The position numbers and the translations under genes are program-made. A stretch of DNA of 64,000 nt from Roseomonas sp. GTDB lineage: Bacteria > Pseudomonadota > Alphaproteobacteria > Acetobacterales > Acetobacteraceae. Location of the stretch: contig JADCEV010000057.1 of assembly GCA_020249865.1 (NCBI GenBank), positions 1 to 64,000 of the forward strand, in the 5' to 3' direction. This document shows positions 54,996 through 63,755 of the stretch, piece by piece. The notes beneath the pieces were generated by a model. The model worked only from the letters and a program-made list of their open reading frames with translations, was not told the origin of the DNA and did no database searches. Each line of letters begins with the position of its first letter. Position 1 is the stretch's first letter.

Positions 54996-55949
54996 ATGCG
55001 TATATTGCAACAGCAGGAAGGCGAGGCATCCGTTACCGGACGCCCCAATTTTCACTTTTTTCCGCAAAGCCGTTCATTGCGGATTTCCATCCTTGGCGAG
55101 CAACGAGCCCTTGTCGCGGATTTGGGTTCCTATCTTGAACAGCACCACCTGGCAGTTAGCCATTGTGCCACGTTTGGCGAATTGCTTTCAGGTCTTGAAG
55201 CACAGGAATATTCATTGCGGCCCGATATTGTGATCCTGCAGGTCGGGAACATGCTGAACGGCGCGCTGGGCTATCTGCACCAGATACGCGGGCGGTCTGA
55301 TGTGTTCTGCATCGTGCTTGGCATGGATAATGATGAGGCAGCCAGGGTGGCGCTGCTTGAAGCGGGCTGCGATGCATGCATGGTGATCCCAACGACCCCA
55401 AGGGAAATCCTGGCGCGTATTCGCGCGGCGCTGCGCCGCGGGCTTCCTGATTCGCGTTTGGGACGTTCCCCACAACCGGAGACGCAAACTCACCCATCAG
55501 CATCCGGCGTGGCTTCGCGCTTGGTCGAATTGGGGCTTGGCTGGAAGCTGTGCCTGGCGCGTCGTGAGATCTATCGCCCGGATGGTACAAGCTGCTCGGC
55601 AACCACGGCAGAATTTGACCTGCTCGCCTGCCTTGCAAGCCAGCCCGGTGTGCCTGTCAGCCGCGAGCAGATATCGCAGGCAGTCTATCGGCGCAGTCAT
55701 CGCACCGAGGATCGATCGGTGGATAATCTGGTTGTACGGCTTCGCCGCAAGCTTGAATTGGATCCGAGACAACCAGAAGTGCTGCGATCCATCCGCCTGA
55801 TCGGCTATATGTTCGTGGGCTTTCAGGCCGCCCCGCATGCCAGTGAGCCGAGACTTAGCCCCCCGCACACCAGAAAAGATCTTGGACATATGGCCAATTT
55901 GGTTCATGCGGAGGGGGCTAGGTTTCAGATGACAGCACCCGGTCTCTGA
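54996..55949 (+). CDS. OmpR-type regulator with degenerate receiver domain
   Basis: 317 residues from ATG 54996, seven bases after GGGAGG. A 25-residue leader precedes a receiver-like domain (about 28-148), and an OmpR/PhoB winged helix follows (about 190-278: TTAEFDLLACLASQPGVPVS, then SVDNLVVRLRRKLELD and RLIGYMFVG). The receiver has lost its key residues: the phospho-acceptor position is Gln82 (IVILQVGN), the Thr position is in LGMD, and the Lys position is Ile131 (CMVIPTTPRE). It cannot work by Asp phosphorylation as in normal response regulators. A 40-residue tail of unknown role follows the DNA-binding domain. No kinase gene adjoins it. Confidence 0.82.
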   Translation: MRILQQQEGEASVTGRPNFHFFPQSRSLRISILGEQRALVADLGSYLEQHHLAVSHCATFGELLSGLEAQEYSLRPDIVILQVGNMLNGALGYLHQIRGRSDVFCIVLGMDNDEAARVALLEAGCDACMVIPTTPREILARIRAALRRGLPDSRLGRSPQPETQTHPSASGVASRLVELGLGWKLCLARREIYRPDGTSCSATTAEFDLLACLASQPGVPVSREQISQAVYRRSHRTEDRSVDNLVVRLRRKLELDPRQPEVLRSIRLIGYMFVGFQAAPHASEPRLSPPHTRKDLGHMANLVHAEGARFQMTAPGL

Positions 55950-56477
55950 CGCTTACAAGCTTCGCTGGGTACGCGCGTCTGTCTGATCCATTTTGCCGCG
56001 CTGTATCGCTTGCCCCATTCCTGAGGATAGGGGTTGGGTTGTCTGCCTGAAGGTCTGTGCGCTCCACTCAGGCAGCGTCAAGCGCTCGACAAAAACCAGG
56101 AACAGATGGGCGTCACCCTATGGTTGGAAGGGTGGGCAGAGGCATCGGCATTCTCGCGCAGATCAGCCTCGGCGGAAGGAGTTGCAGCTTTTGGCCGCGC
56201 GTTCCATTTCCTGCGATCACCGATGAATAATGCCGCTCGACGTGGTGCGAGACTTATGCGCCGCCGGAACACAGGAACTCTTTTCAGACTCTTGCCAAGA
56301 TTTTCAAATGGTGGCTAGCCTGATCATCCAGGCGTGATCATCACGCAAGATTTTGCCCAATTCGAATGAGTGGGGATGCAGCCAAGCCCCGGCAGGGCAG
56401 TGAGACGGCGCAAAGCCACCAAATGGCCCTGAGAGGATCCTTTCAGTGCCGCATTATTCTGGAGGAGACCAGGCCAT
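55950..56477. other. Long intergenic region upstream of the aldolase gene
   Basis: 528 bases. No supported gene; short frames lack ribosome sites and resemble nothing known. It holds an inverted repeat CTGCCTGA (56043-56050) / TCAGGCAG (56068-56075), direct repeats of TGATCATC (56321-56328, 56335-56342) and a perfect palindrome at 56332-56346. The last bases carry a strong GGAGGAG ribosome site. Confidence 0.5.
56332..56346. promoter_or_regulatory. Candidate operator palindrome
   Basis: GCGTGAT-C-ATCACGC is a perfect 7+1+7 inverted repeat. Its core overlaps the second of two TGATCATC direct repeats. It lies 132 bases before the aldolase start, a normal distance for a dimeric regulator site. 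Which regulator binds is unknown. Confidence 0.4.
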
Positions 56478-57227
56478 ATGAATGCCATCAAGCAAACCAT
56501 CAAATCAGGCAAAACCGCCATTGGCACGACAGCGGGGCCGAATATTGATGTCTCGGTGCTGGCTGATGCCGGCTTTGACTTCATCCTGTTCGACACGCAG
56601 CACTCGCCTTATGAGATCAAGCAGATGGCGCCTTCCATCCAGGCGATGCGCGGCAAGAAGGCCGCCCCCTTGGTGCGCGTTGCCGCCAATCAGGCGGATC
56701 AGATCTGCTTCGCCCTGGATGCCGGTGCGCGTGGCATCATCGCCCCCATGATCAATACGCGCGCCGAGGCTGAGGCCATGGTGCGGTCCTGCCGCTACTA
56801 CCCAGAGGGCAATCGCAGCAATGCGGGCGTGCGCGGTGAATGGGGCGAATTCCCGAAATACCGCGACTATATGGATACGGTGAACAAGGAATTGGTCATT
56901 GTGCCCATGATCGAAACCAGGCAGGCACTGGAGAATCTGGATGCCATCGCATCCGTCCCCGGTGTGGATGTGCTGCTGATCGGGCCTTCCGATCTTTCCA
57001 TTGAATTGGATGTACCGCTGGATTACGCCTGCGATACCTATCAGCGCGCGCTGGACAAGATTGCCGCAGCCGCCGCCAAGCATGGCATTGCGGCCGGCAT
57101 GTATTTCATCCCGCCCGGCATGGAGCCGAATTTCTTCGTGGATAAGGGCTTCAAATTCTTCACCATGCCCTGGGGGCCTTGGGCCACCACCGGCATTCAG
57201 AACGCCATCGCCGGGATCAAGCGCTGA
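56478..57227 (+). CDS. HpcH/HpaI family class II aldolase
   Basis: 249 residues from ATG 56478 behind GGAGGAG. Class II pyruvate-type aldolase: general-base His42 in FDTQHSPYE, substrate-binding Arg67 in LVRVAA, metal ligands expected in PMIETRQALEN and LIGPSDLSI, and a C-terminal MPWGPWATTG. It reversibly joins pyruvate to an aldehyde, as in 4-hydroxy-2-oxo-heptanedioate or rhamnonate breakdown. Single gene with a long upstream region; convergent with the deacylase gene. The true substrate is unknown. Confidence 0.92.
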   Translation: MNAIKQTIKSGKTAIGTTAGPNIDVSVLADAGFDFILFDTQHSPYEIKQMAPSIQAMRGKKAAPLVRVAANQADQICFALDAGARGIIAPMINTRAEAEAMVRSCRYYPEGNRSNAGVRGEWGEFPKYRDYMDTVNKELVIVPMIETRQALENLDAIASVPGVDVLLIGPSDLSIELDVPLDYACDTYQRALDKIAAAAAKHGIAAGMYFIPPGMEPNFFVDKGFKFFTMPWGPWATTGIQNAIAGIKR

Positions 57228-57237
57228 GCATGTTTTT

Positions 57238-57276
57238 GCGTAACGCCTGATCCGTTTTGCAGGTCCGGCGTTACGC
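57238..57276. terminator. Inverted repeat between convergent genes
   Basis: Perfect 10-bp arms GCGTAACGCC (57238-57247) and GGCGTTACGC (57267-57276) with a 19-base loop. The right arm contains the TAA stop of the minus-strand deacylase gene. The loop does not share the GTGAAC pattern of repeat copies A-C. Confidence 0.6.
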
Positions 57277-58299
57277 GATCTTCAAATCACTCGCCAAATG
57301 GAACAGGCAATCCCCGCGCTTGGTGCGCGCGGGGATGCGCTGGCACATGACGATGCCCGCGGCCTTGAAGGTGATTTCCACCGGCGGCAGCCAGGGCGTT
57401 TCGGTGAAATGAATGCGCGCGGCGGGCGTGCCGATGGCAACGGTATCGCCGAGTTGGACCAGCGGTTCAAACACGCCATTTTCAGGCGCATAGACGTAGT
57501 AATCTTGCCCACGCACATCCAAAAACCGGGTCGGGGAGGGTGGTTCGACCCAGTCAGACTTCGGCAGAATGCCAAGATGCACGAGCACATTGCGCACGCC
57601 GCGTTCGGCAATCGCAAGTCCGGCCGGATTGACCGTGCCACAGCCGCCTAATTCGCTGCCAAGCGCAATCTTGCCGCGCCGTTCGGCGCCGCTGCCGAGC
57701 GTTTGATTGCCGCCCTGGCCTTGCGCGCCGCCCTGGATATAGGTGAAGGGCGCACCAAAGGCGCGGAGCGCGGCCAATTGCTTCTGAAACAGCGCGGGAT
57801 CATTGGATTGCGTTGCCAAGGCGCAGGGCACGTAATTCAGCGATGATCCACCCGAATGCAAATCCATCACAAAATCCGCGAGCGGAATCAATTCGCTGTC
57901 AATGTAATGCGCGATTTGCCGCGTGACCGTGCCATCCGGATCACCCGGAAAAATGCGGTTCAGGTTCAGATCGTCAATCGGTGAAACACGCCGCCCGGCA
58001 AGTGCCGCCGGGTAATTCGCCATGGTCAGGATGATCACACGCCCCTTGATGCGCGCAGGATCAAGCGACTTTGCCAGATTGGTCAGCGCCACCTGGCCTT
58101 CATACTCATCGCCATGATTGCCGGAGGTGAAAAGCGCCGTCGGCCCTTCGCCATTCTTCACTACCACGATTGGGATGGGCAGGAAGCCATAGGCGCTGTC
58201 ATGGGTTGAATGGAACAGGCGGATGAAGCCTGTCTGCTTGCCGTCCTTGTTGAAATCAACTTCGGAAACAAGGCGCGATTTGCGCGGCGCGTCAGCCAT
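57271..58299 (-). CDS. Aspartoacylase/succinylglutamate desuccinylase family deacylase (DoeB-like)
   Basis: 342 residues from ATG 58299. M14-type zinc site: His62 and Glu65 in SGNHGDEYEG, and His148 in VMDLHSGG. N-terminal signal is absent, so cytoplasmic. The C-terminal domain (APENGVFEPLVQLGDTV) is the one found in DoeB and EutE-like members, which remove acyl groups from N-acyl amino acids such as N-acetyl-diaminobutyrate. It lies 14 bases behind the ABC ATPase gene, so it probably acts on the imported compound. Confidence 0.87.
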   Translation of the reverse strand: MADAPRKSRLVSEVDFNKDGKQTGFIRLFHSTHDSAYGFLPIPIVVVKNGEGPTALFTSGNHGDEYEGQVALTNLAKSLDPARIKGRVIILTMANYPAALAGRRVSPIDDLNLNRIFPGDPDGTVTRQIAHYIDSELIPLADFVMDLHSGGSSLNYVPCALATQSNDPALFQKQLAALRAFGAPFTYIQGGAQGQGGNQTLGSGAERRGKIALGSELGGCGTVNPAGLAIAERGVRNVLVHLGILPKSDWVEPPSPTRFLDVRGQDYYVYAPENGVFEPLVQLGDTVAIGTPAARIHFTETPWLPPVEITFKAAGIVMCQRIPARTKRGDCLFHLASDLKIA

Positions 58300-58313
58300 G
58301 GCGTTTTCCCTAT

Positions 58314-59300
58314 TCAGGCTTGGGTCATCAAATGGCAGGCCACCTGATGGCCGGCCTGGGTTTGCGTGAGGGGTGGTGCCACATCCTTGCAAATGGGCAT
58401 CACATGCGGGCAGCGCGTATGGAAGCGGCAGCCGGAGGGCGGGTTGAGCGCACTTGGAATATCGCCGGCGATATTCTCCCGCTTGCCGCGCGATCGGCGT
58501 GACGGATGCGGCGCCGGTACAGCAGCAATCAGCGCGCGCGTATAAGGGTGCTGCGGATCATTATAGATCACGCGCTTCTCAGCCACTTCCACGATCTTGC
58601 CGAGATACATCACGGCCACCCGGTCTGAGATATGCCGCACCACCGATAGATCATGCGCGATGAACAGATAGGTCAGCCCCATATCGCGCTGCAAATCCTG
58701 CAAAAGATTGACGATTTGCGCCTGGACTGAAACATCAAGGGCGGAAACCGCCTCATCACACACAACAAAGCGCGGACGCAGGATCAGCGCGCGGGCGATG
58801 CCGATACGCTGACGTTGACCGCCGGAAAATTCATGCGGAAAGCGATCCAGCGCGCGGCGCGGCAGCCCAACGCGATCAAGCATTTCCGTGACCTGTTGGC
58901 GTCGCTCCACGCTGGATTTGGTGCCATGGATCACGAGCGGTTCGGCGATGATATCCTCGACCGCCATGCGCGGATTGAGCGCGCCGTAAGGGTCCTGGAA
59001 AATGATCTGCATGGAACGGCGAAATTCGCGCATCGCCGCACGACCAAGCCCGGTGATTTCCTGCCCCTGAAAGCGAATGCTGCCCGCGGTCGGGTCCAGC
59101 AGCCGGATCAGCAGCCGCCCAAGGGTGGATTTGCCGCAGCCTGATTCGCCAACCAGGCCGAGCGTCTCACCGGGCATGATGCTAAGCGCGACATCATCCA
59201 CCGCGCGCAGCTTGCTCGGCCGGCCGCCACGAAAAATGCCGCCGCCGCCCACATCGAAATGCTTGGCGAGATTCGCAGCGCTGATCAGCGGTTCGGTCAT
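58314..59300 (-). CDS. Peptide-type ABC importer ATPase (DppF/OppF-like)
   Basis: 328 residues from ATG 59300, overlapping the upstream ATPase stop (ATGA). Walker [10 protein letters not shown], signature [14 protein letters not shown], Walker [15 protein letters not shown], and a C-terminal oligopeptide-ABC zone with [15 protein letters not shown] (cysteine cluster). The second of a pair of ATPases that power uptake of small peptides or related solutes. Confidence 0.95.
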   Translation of the reverse strand: MTEPLISAANLAKHFDVGGGGIFRGGRPSKLRAVDDVALSIMPGETLGLVGESGCGKSTLGRLLIRLLDPTAGSIRFQGQEITGLGRAAMREFRRSMQIIFQDPYGALNPRMAVEDIIAEPLVIHGTKSSVERRQQVTEMLDRVGLPRRALDRFPHEFSGGQRQRIGIARALILRPRFVVCDEAVSALDVSVQAQIVNLLQDLQRDMGLTYLFIAHDLSVVRHISDRVAVMYLGKIVEVAEKRVIYNDPQHPYTRALIAAVPAPHPSRRSRGKRENIAGDIPSALNPPSGCRFHTRCPHVMPICKDVAPPLTQTQAGHQVACHLMTQA

Positions 59301-60274
59301 GGCGCGGCCAATTCCTTGGCGCGGAGGCAGGCCGCCCAATGATCCGCTTCTTCCAGGATCAGCGGCGGCAGCGCCTCATTGCAAGAAGGCAGTGCATGGC
59401 GGCAACGTACACTATAGCGGCAACCAGGCGGGCGGCGCGCAGTATCGGGCAGGGTGCCGGGAATGGCAATCAGCCGCGCGCGATCTTCGGTGATGGAGGG
59501 CACGCATTCCAGCAAGCCGCGCGTATAGGGATGCACCGGGTGGTCGAAGATGCGCGTGACGGGCGCTTCTTCAATGACGCGCCCGGCATACATCACCAGC
59601 ACGCGATCGGCGGTTTCCGCAATCACGCCCATGTTGTGCGTGATGATCATGATCGCCATGCGGAATTCATCGCGCAAATCCATCAGCAGATCGAGGATTT
59701 GCGCCTGAATGGTCACATCCAGCGCCGTGGTGGGTTCATCGGCAATCAGGAGTTTTGGGTTGCAGGCAAGCGCAATCGCGATCATCACGCGCTGGCGCTG
59801 CCCGCCTGACATCTGATGCGGGTAATCATCCAAGCGGCGCGCGGCTGAGGGAATGCCGACCTTGTCCAGCATATCAATCGCGCGTTTGCGCAAGGTGGCA
59901 GCGGGCAGGTTTTCATGCGCCTTGATGGTTTCCATGATCTGATCGCCGATGGAAAACACCGGGTTCAGCGATGTCATGGGTTCCTGGAAAATCATTGCAA
60001 TCCCAGGGCCGCGGATGCGCTGCATCTCTCGTGATGATAGCTTCGTCAGCTCCTGCCCCTGGAATTTCACGCTGCCGGCTGCGATGCGCGCGGGTGGGCG
60101 TGGCAGCAGCCCCATGATGGTGAGCGCCGTGACACTTTTGCCGCTGCCGCTTTCGCCGACAATGCCCAGGATCTCGCCTTCCTTCAGCGAGAAGGAAGCA
60201 TCCTCAATCGCGGTGATTTCGCCGCGCCCGGTCATGAAGGCCGTGGTCAGCCCCTGCACATCAAGCAAATTCAC
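59297..60274 (-). CDS. Peptide-type ABC importer ATPase (DppD/OppD-like)
   Basis: 325 residues starting at GTG 60274, overlapping the permease stop (GTGA). Walker [10 protein letters not shown], signature [15 protein letters not shown], Walker [15 protein letters not shown], plus the C-terminal [17 protein letters not shown] cysteine motif of oligopeptide-importer ATPases. Works with the partner ATPase encoded just downstream. Confidence 0.95.
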   Translation of the reverse strand: MNLLDVQGLTTAFMTGRGEITAIEDASFSLKEGEILGIVGESGSGKSVTALTIMGLLPRPPARIAAGSVKFQGQELTKLSSREMQRIRGPGIAMIFQEPMTSLNPVFSIGDQIMETIKAHENLPAATLRKRAIDMLDKVGIPSAARRLDDYPHQMSGGQRQRVMIAIALACNPKLLIADEPTTALDVTIQAQILDLLMDLRDEFRMAIMIITHNMGVIAETADRVLVMYAGRVIEEAPVTRIFDHPVHPYTRGLLECVPSITEDRARLIAIPGTLPDTARRPPGCRYSVRCRHALPSCNEALPPLILEEADHWAACLRAKELAAP

Positions 60275-61161
60275 TGTTGAATCCTGAGCCTGGGGTCAAG
60301 AACATCGCGCAGGCCATCGCCCAGAAAATTCAGGCCCATCACCGTGATCATCAGCGCAATGCCGGGGATGGTGATGATCCAGGGCGCTTCGCGCATGAAA
60401 TCGCGCCCCTCCGCCATGATATTGCCCCAGGTCGGCGTGGGCGGCACGGCGCCAACGCCAAGGAAGGAAAGCGTGGCTTCTGACAGTACGGCAAAGGCGA
60501 AAAGGAAGGAAAGCTGCACAATCACCGGCGCCATGGCATTGGGCAGGATATGGCGCGTCAGAATGCGCCAATGCCCCGCACCGGCAGCGACCGCCGCTTG
60601 GACGAATTCCATCTCTCGCAGCACAATCACGGAAGACCGGACAATGCGTGCCGTGCGTGGAATATAGACAATCCCCAAAGCCAGAATGACATTGAAGGTG
60701 GATGGGCCGAGCACGGAAGTCACCGCGATGGCCAGCAGAATGGCCGGGAAGGCCATCAGCGCATCATTGATTCGCATCAGCAGATTATCAATCCGCCGGA
60801 AATAGCCGGCAGCGGCGCCGATCAGAATGCCGAACACTGCATTCAGCGCCACCACGGAAGCGCCAATCAGCATGGAAAGCTGCGCCCCCCAGACCACGCG
60901 GGACCATAGGCTGCGCCCAAAGCTATCCGTGCCGAAAACCCAGCCCTCACCAGGTGGCTTGAACTTGTTGCGCATGGAAAGCCGGTTGGGATCAACATCG
61001 GTAATCCAGGGCGCCAAAATGGCAATACTGGCAATGATCAGGAACAGGAAAAGCCCGGTCATGAACAAACGATGGCGCAGCAGGCGCTTCATGGTCGCGC
61101 GCGCCGGATGTTCGCGCTTCAGCGCAATGCCTTCGGCATCCAGCGCGGCGGCCTCACTCAT
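60271..61161 (-). CDS. Peptide-type ABC importer permease (DppC-like)
   Basis: 296 residues from ATG 61161 (8-base overlap with the upstream permease gene). The N-terminal helix (LFMTGLFLFLIIASIAIL), the OppC-like linker region with FGTDSFGRSLWSRVVWG, and the ATPase-coupling segment EMEFVQAAVAAGAGHWRIL identify an OppC/DppC permease. About six membrane helices. Confidence 0.95.
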   Translation of the reverse strand: MSEAAALDAEGIALKREHPARATMKRLLRHRLFMTGLFLFLIIASIAILAPWITDVDPNRLSMRNKFKPPGEGWVFGTDSFGRSLWSRVVWGAQLSMLIGASVVALNAVFGILIGAAAGYFRRIDNLLMRINDALMAFPAILLAIAVTSVLGPSTFNVILALGIVYIPRTARIVRSSVIVLREMEFVQAAVAAGAGHWRILTRHILPNAMAPVIVQLSFLFAFAVLSEATLSFLGVGAVPPTPTWGNIMAEGRDFMREAPWIITIPGIALMITVMGLNFLGDGLRDVLDPRLRIQQ

Positions 61162-62098
61162 AGCGCACCCGGGGATCAATCAGGGCATAGAGGATGTCAA
61201 CCAGGATATTCACCACCACCAGGAATGTCGTCACCAGCAAAAGCCCGCCCTGCACCATGGGGTAATCGCGGCTCAGCACCGCTTGCGTCAGCAATTGCCC
61301 CATGCCGGGCAGCGAAAACAGTGCCTCTGTCACCACCGCGCCTGACAGCAAAAGGGAGATGATGATACCCACCACCGTCACAATCGGGATCAGCGCATTG
61401 GCCAGGGCGTGCTTCAGGATCACCTGGCGCTCCGGCAGCCCCTTGGCGCGGGCGGTGCGCACATAATCCTGCCGCAGCACCTCCAGCATGCCGGAACGCG
61501 TGATGCGCGCCAGCAAGCCCGCCTGCAACAGCGCGAGCGATATTGCCGGCATGGTGGTACTGCGGAGCCAGCCGATTGGGTCTTGTGAGAAAGGCACATA
61601 ACCGCCACTCGGCAACCAACCGAGCTGCACGGCAAAGAAAATGATCATCAGCAGGCCAAGAAAGAAATTCGGGATGGAAATGCCGAGCATGGCGATCATC
61701 ATCGCCACCTGATCCACCCAGGTATTCTGGCGCAAGGCCGCGATAATGCCACTCGCCACGCCAAGCAGCAGCGTCAGCACCAGGGCGTAGAGCGAAAGCC
61801 CAATCGTCACCGGCAGGCGTTCCATGGTGGCGGCCAGCACGCCCTTGCCAAGCAGCAGTGATTTGCCGAAATCGCCTTGCAAAAGCCCCTGATAGTAATG
61901 CAGCAATTGCATCAACAATGGTTCATCCAGCCCAAGGTCGCGGCGCAATTGTTCAATCTGCGCCGGCGTTGCCGATGGCCCGGCGATGGATGCCGCCGGG
62001 TCACCCGGGATCAGCCGCATCAGCCCAAAGCTGATGAGGCTGACGATGAATAGAACCGGAACGGCGCTGAGCAGCCGGCGGAGCGCGACCAGGAACAA
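61154..62098 (-). CDS. Peptide-type ABC importer permease (DppB-like)
   Basis: 314 residues if started at TTG 62098 (MFLVALRRLLSAVPVLFIV); no ATG is available close by. Motifs are those of DppB/OppB: LMRLIPGDPA, the QIEQLRRDLGLDEPLLMQ segment, and coupling loop YVRTARAKGLPERQVILKHALANA. A TTG start may keep permease levels low relative to the binding protein. The gap to the binding-protein gene is 28 bases. Confidence 0.93.
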   Translation of the reverse strand: MFLVALRRLLSAVPVLFIVSLISFGLMRLIPGDPAASIAGPSATPAQIEQLRRDLGLDEPLLMQLLHYYQGLLQGDFGKSLLLGKGVLAATMERLPVTIGLSLYALVLTLLLGVASGIIAALRQNTWVDQVAMMIAMLGISIPNFFLGLLMIIFFAVQLGWLPSGGYVPFSQDPIGWLRSTTMPAISLALLQAGLLARITRSGMLEVLRQDYVRTARAKGLPERQVILKHALANALIPIVTVVGIIISLLLSGAVVTEALFSLPGMGQLLTQAVLSRDYPMVQGGLLLVTTFLVVVNILVDILYALIDPRVRYE

Positions 62099-62126
62099 GA
62101 CTAGCCGCGCCCCCTAACGCAGATTC

Positions 62127-63701
62127 TCAACGTTCAAGCCATACATTGGAAAAGCGCGGAATGCGGAAGGGCACGAAGCCCTTCACATTGGCGCGCGATG
62201 CCTGAACCTTGGTGAGTGACCCGAAGGGATAGGCATAGGCACGTTCTAGCACCAGGCGCTGCATGCGCACAAAGGCCGCTTGCCGGGCGGCGGGGTCACG
62301 CTGGATGTTCATGTCATTCCAGGCGGCCAGCACTTCCGGATCATCCTTGTCATCCCGCGGGCGATAGGCCGCATTGGGGGAAACCAGGAATTGCATCGTG
62401 GCCAGCGCGCCAAGGGCGGGCTTTGTGCCCCAGCCGGAATGGAAGAAATGCCATTCGGTGGAATTCAGCCTTTGGGACATTTGCACCGATGTCGGCCAAT
62501 CCACCACGCGCAGTGACGCATTGATGCCAATGGCCTTCAATTGCTGTTCCATCACCAGCGCCGCGTTATACATCGGCGTCAGGTCGCGATTGGTCAGGAT
62601 GACAATCGGTTCGTTGCGATAGCCCGATTCACGCAACAATGTCCGCGCCAATTGCTGATTATTGATGTTGTAGGTTTCCTTGCCGGCATCCGTATAGCTT
62701 GGCTGATTCGGGTATTGGAACCCGACATTGAGCCGGAAGTTATTGTCCGAAGCCGCATCCATAATGTCTTCCATATTGAGCGCGGCCTGCACCGCGCGGC
62801 GGAAGGCAAGATTATTGGTGGGCGCGATGGAGGTATTGGGCAGCGCAATCTGAATCCACCAATTCTGCAAGGGCAGGATGGTGATGGCCGGATTGCGCCG
62901 CAGCGCTTCCACCGAACGTGTCGGCACATCTTCCACCACATGCAGTGCGCCGGTTTCCAAGCCGGCCACGCGGGCGCTGGCCTCGGTCACGATGCGGAAG
63001 GTCACGGTATCAAGGCAGGCCACGCGATAGCCGCCAAAGCCGGTGCGCTGTTGATAGGCCGTATTGGGCCGATAGCCATCAAAGCGGCCAAGCCTGGCAT
63101 GGCTGCCGGGCACAAATTCCAGCAGGCGGAAAGGCCCGGTGCCCACGGGGCGCAGCTGTTGGCGTTCATCATCCTTATGCTCGGATGGGATGATGACAAT
63201 GGGGACCGAGAAGGAAGACAGCGCTTCAATGAAGGTTGGCTGCACCTGCTTCATGCGAATGATGAAGGTGTGCGGATCGGGCGTTTCCCAGCCTGCCACA
63301 TTATCCAAGGTGCTGCGTTGCAGGCCGATACGATTGTACCGCTCAAAGGAAGCGGCGACATCGGCCGAGGTCATCGGCTTGCCATTATGGAAGGTAATGC
63401 CCTGGCGCAGCCGGAAGGTATAGGTCATGCCATCAGGCGATTCCTGCATGGATTCGGCCAGTTCCGGGATGGGCGTGTTATTCTCATCGCGCGTGACCAG
63501 CGTTTCATAGATATTCATCGCGATATTGCGCGTGGAAATGGTGCTGGATGTCATCTGGTCCAGCGAATTCACATTGGCTTCCTGGCCAAAGACCAGATCG
63601 CCGCCGCGTGTGGGGCAGGTGAATGGGTTGGCCAGCAAAGGCGCCGCCGATAGCGCCATGGCAGCGGCAACAAGACCCGTGCTCAAACTCAGGCGTTTCA
63701 T
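62127..63701 (-). CDS. Peptide-type ABC substrate-binding protein (family 5)
   Basis: 524 residues from ATG 63701 (GGGAGAG upstream). Signal peptide ends near PLLANP. SBP family 5 layout: GGDLVFGQEANVNSLDQ near the start, YETLVTRDENNTPIPELAES, TYTFRLRQGITFHNGKPMTSADV, and a late WNDMNIQRDPAARQAAFVRMQRLV. It captures peptides, acyl-amino acids or similar compounds in the periplasm for the permease/ATPase genes downstream. The flanking hydrolases suggest an amide-bearing substrate. Confidence 0.95.
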   Translation of the reverse strand: MKRLSLSTGLVAAAMALSAAPLLANPFTCPTRGGDLVFGQEANVNSLDQMTSSTISTRNIAMNIYETLVTRDENNTPIPELAESMQESPDGMTYTFRLRQGITFHNGKPMTSADVAASFERYNRIGLQRSTLDNVAGWETPDPHTFIIRMKQVQPTFIEALSSFSVPIVIIPSEHKDDERQQLRPVGTGPFRLLEFVPGSHARLGRFDGYRPNTAYQQRTGFGGYRVACLDTVTFRIVTEASARVAGLETGALHVVEDVPTRSVEALRRNPAITILPLQNWWIQIALPNTSIAPTNNLAFRRAVQAALNMEDIMDAASDNNFRLNVGFQYPNQPSYTDAGKETYNINNQQLARTLLRESGYRNEPIVILTNRDLTPMYNAALVMEQQLKAIGINASLRVVDWPTSVQMSQRLNSTEWHFFHSGWGTKPALGALATMQFLVSPNAAYRPRDDKDDPEVLAAWNDMNIQRDPAARQAAFVRMQRLVLERAYAYPFGSLTKVQASRANVKGFVPFRIPRFSNVWLER

Positions 63702-63755
63702 CCATGCTCTCCCGTTATTGATGGCGCGTTAGCTTCATGCGCGCGCCCCGCGGCG

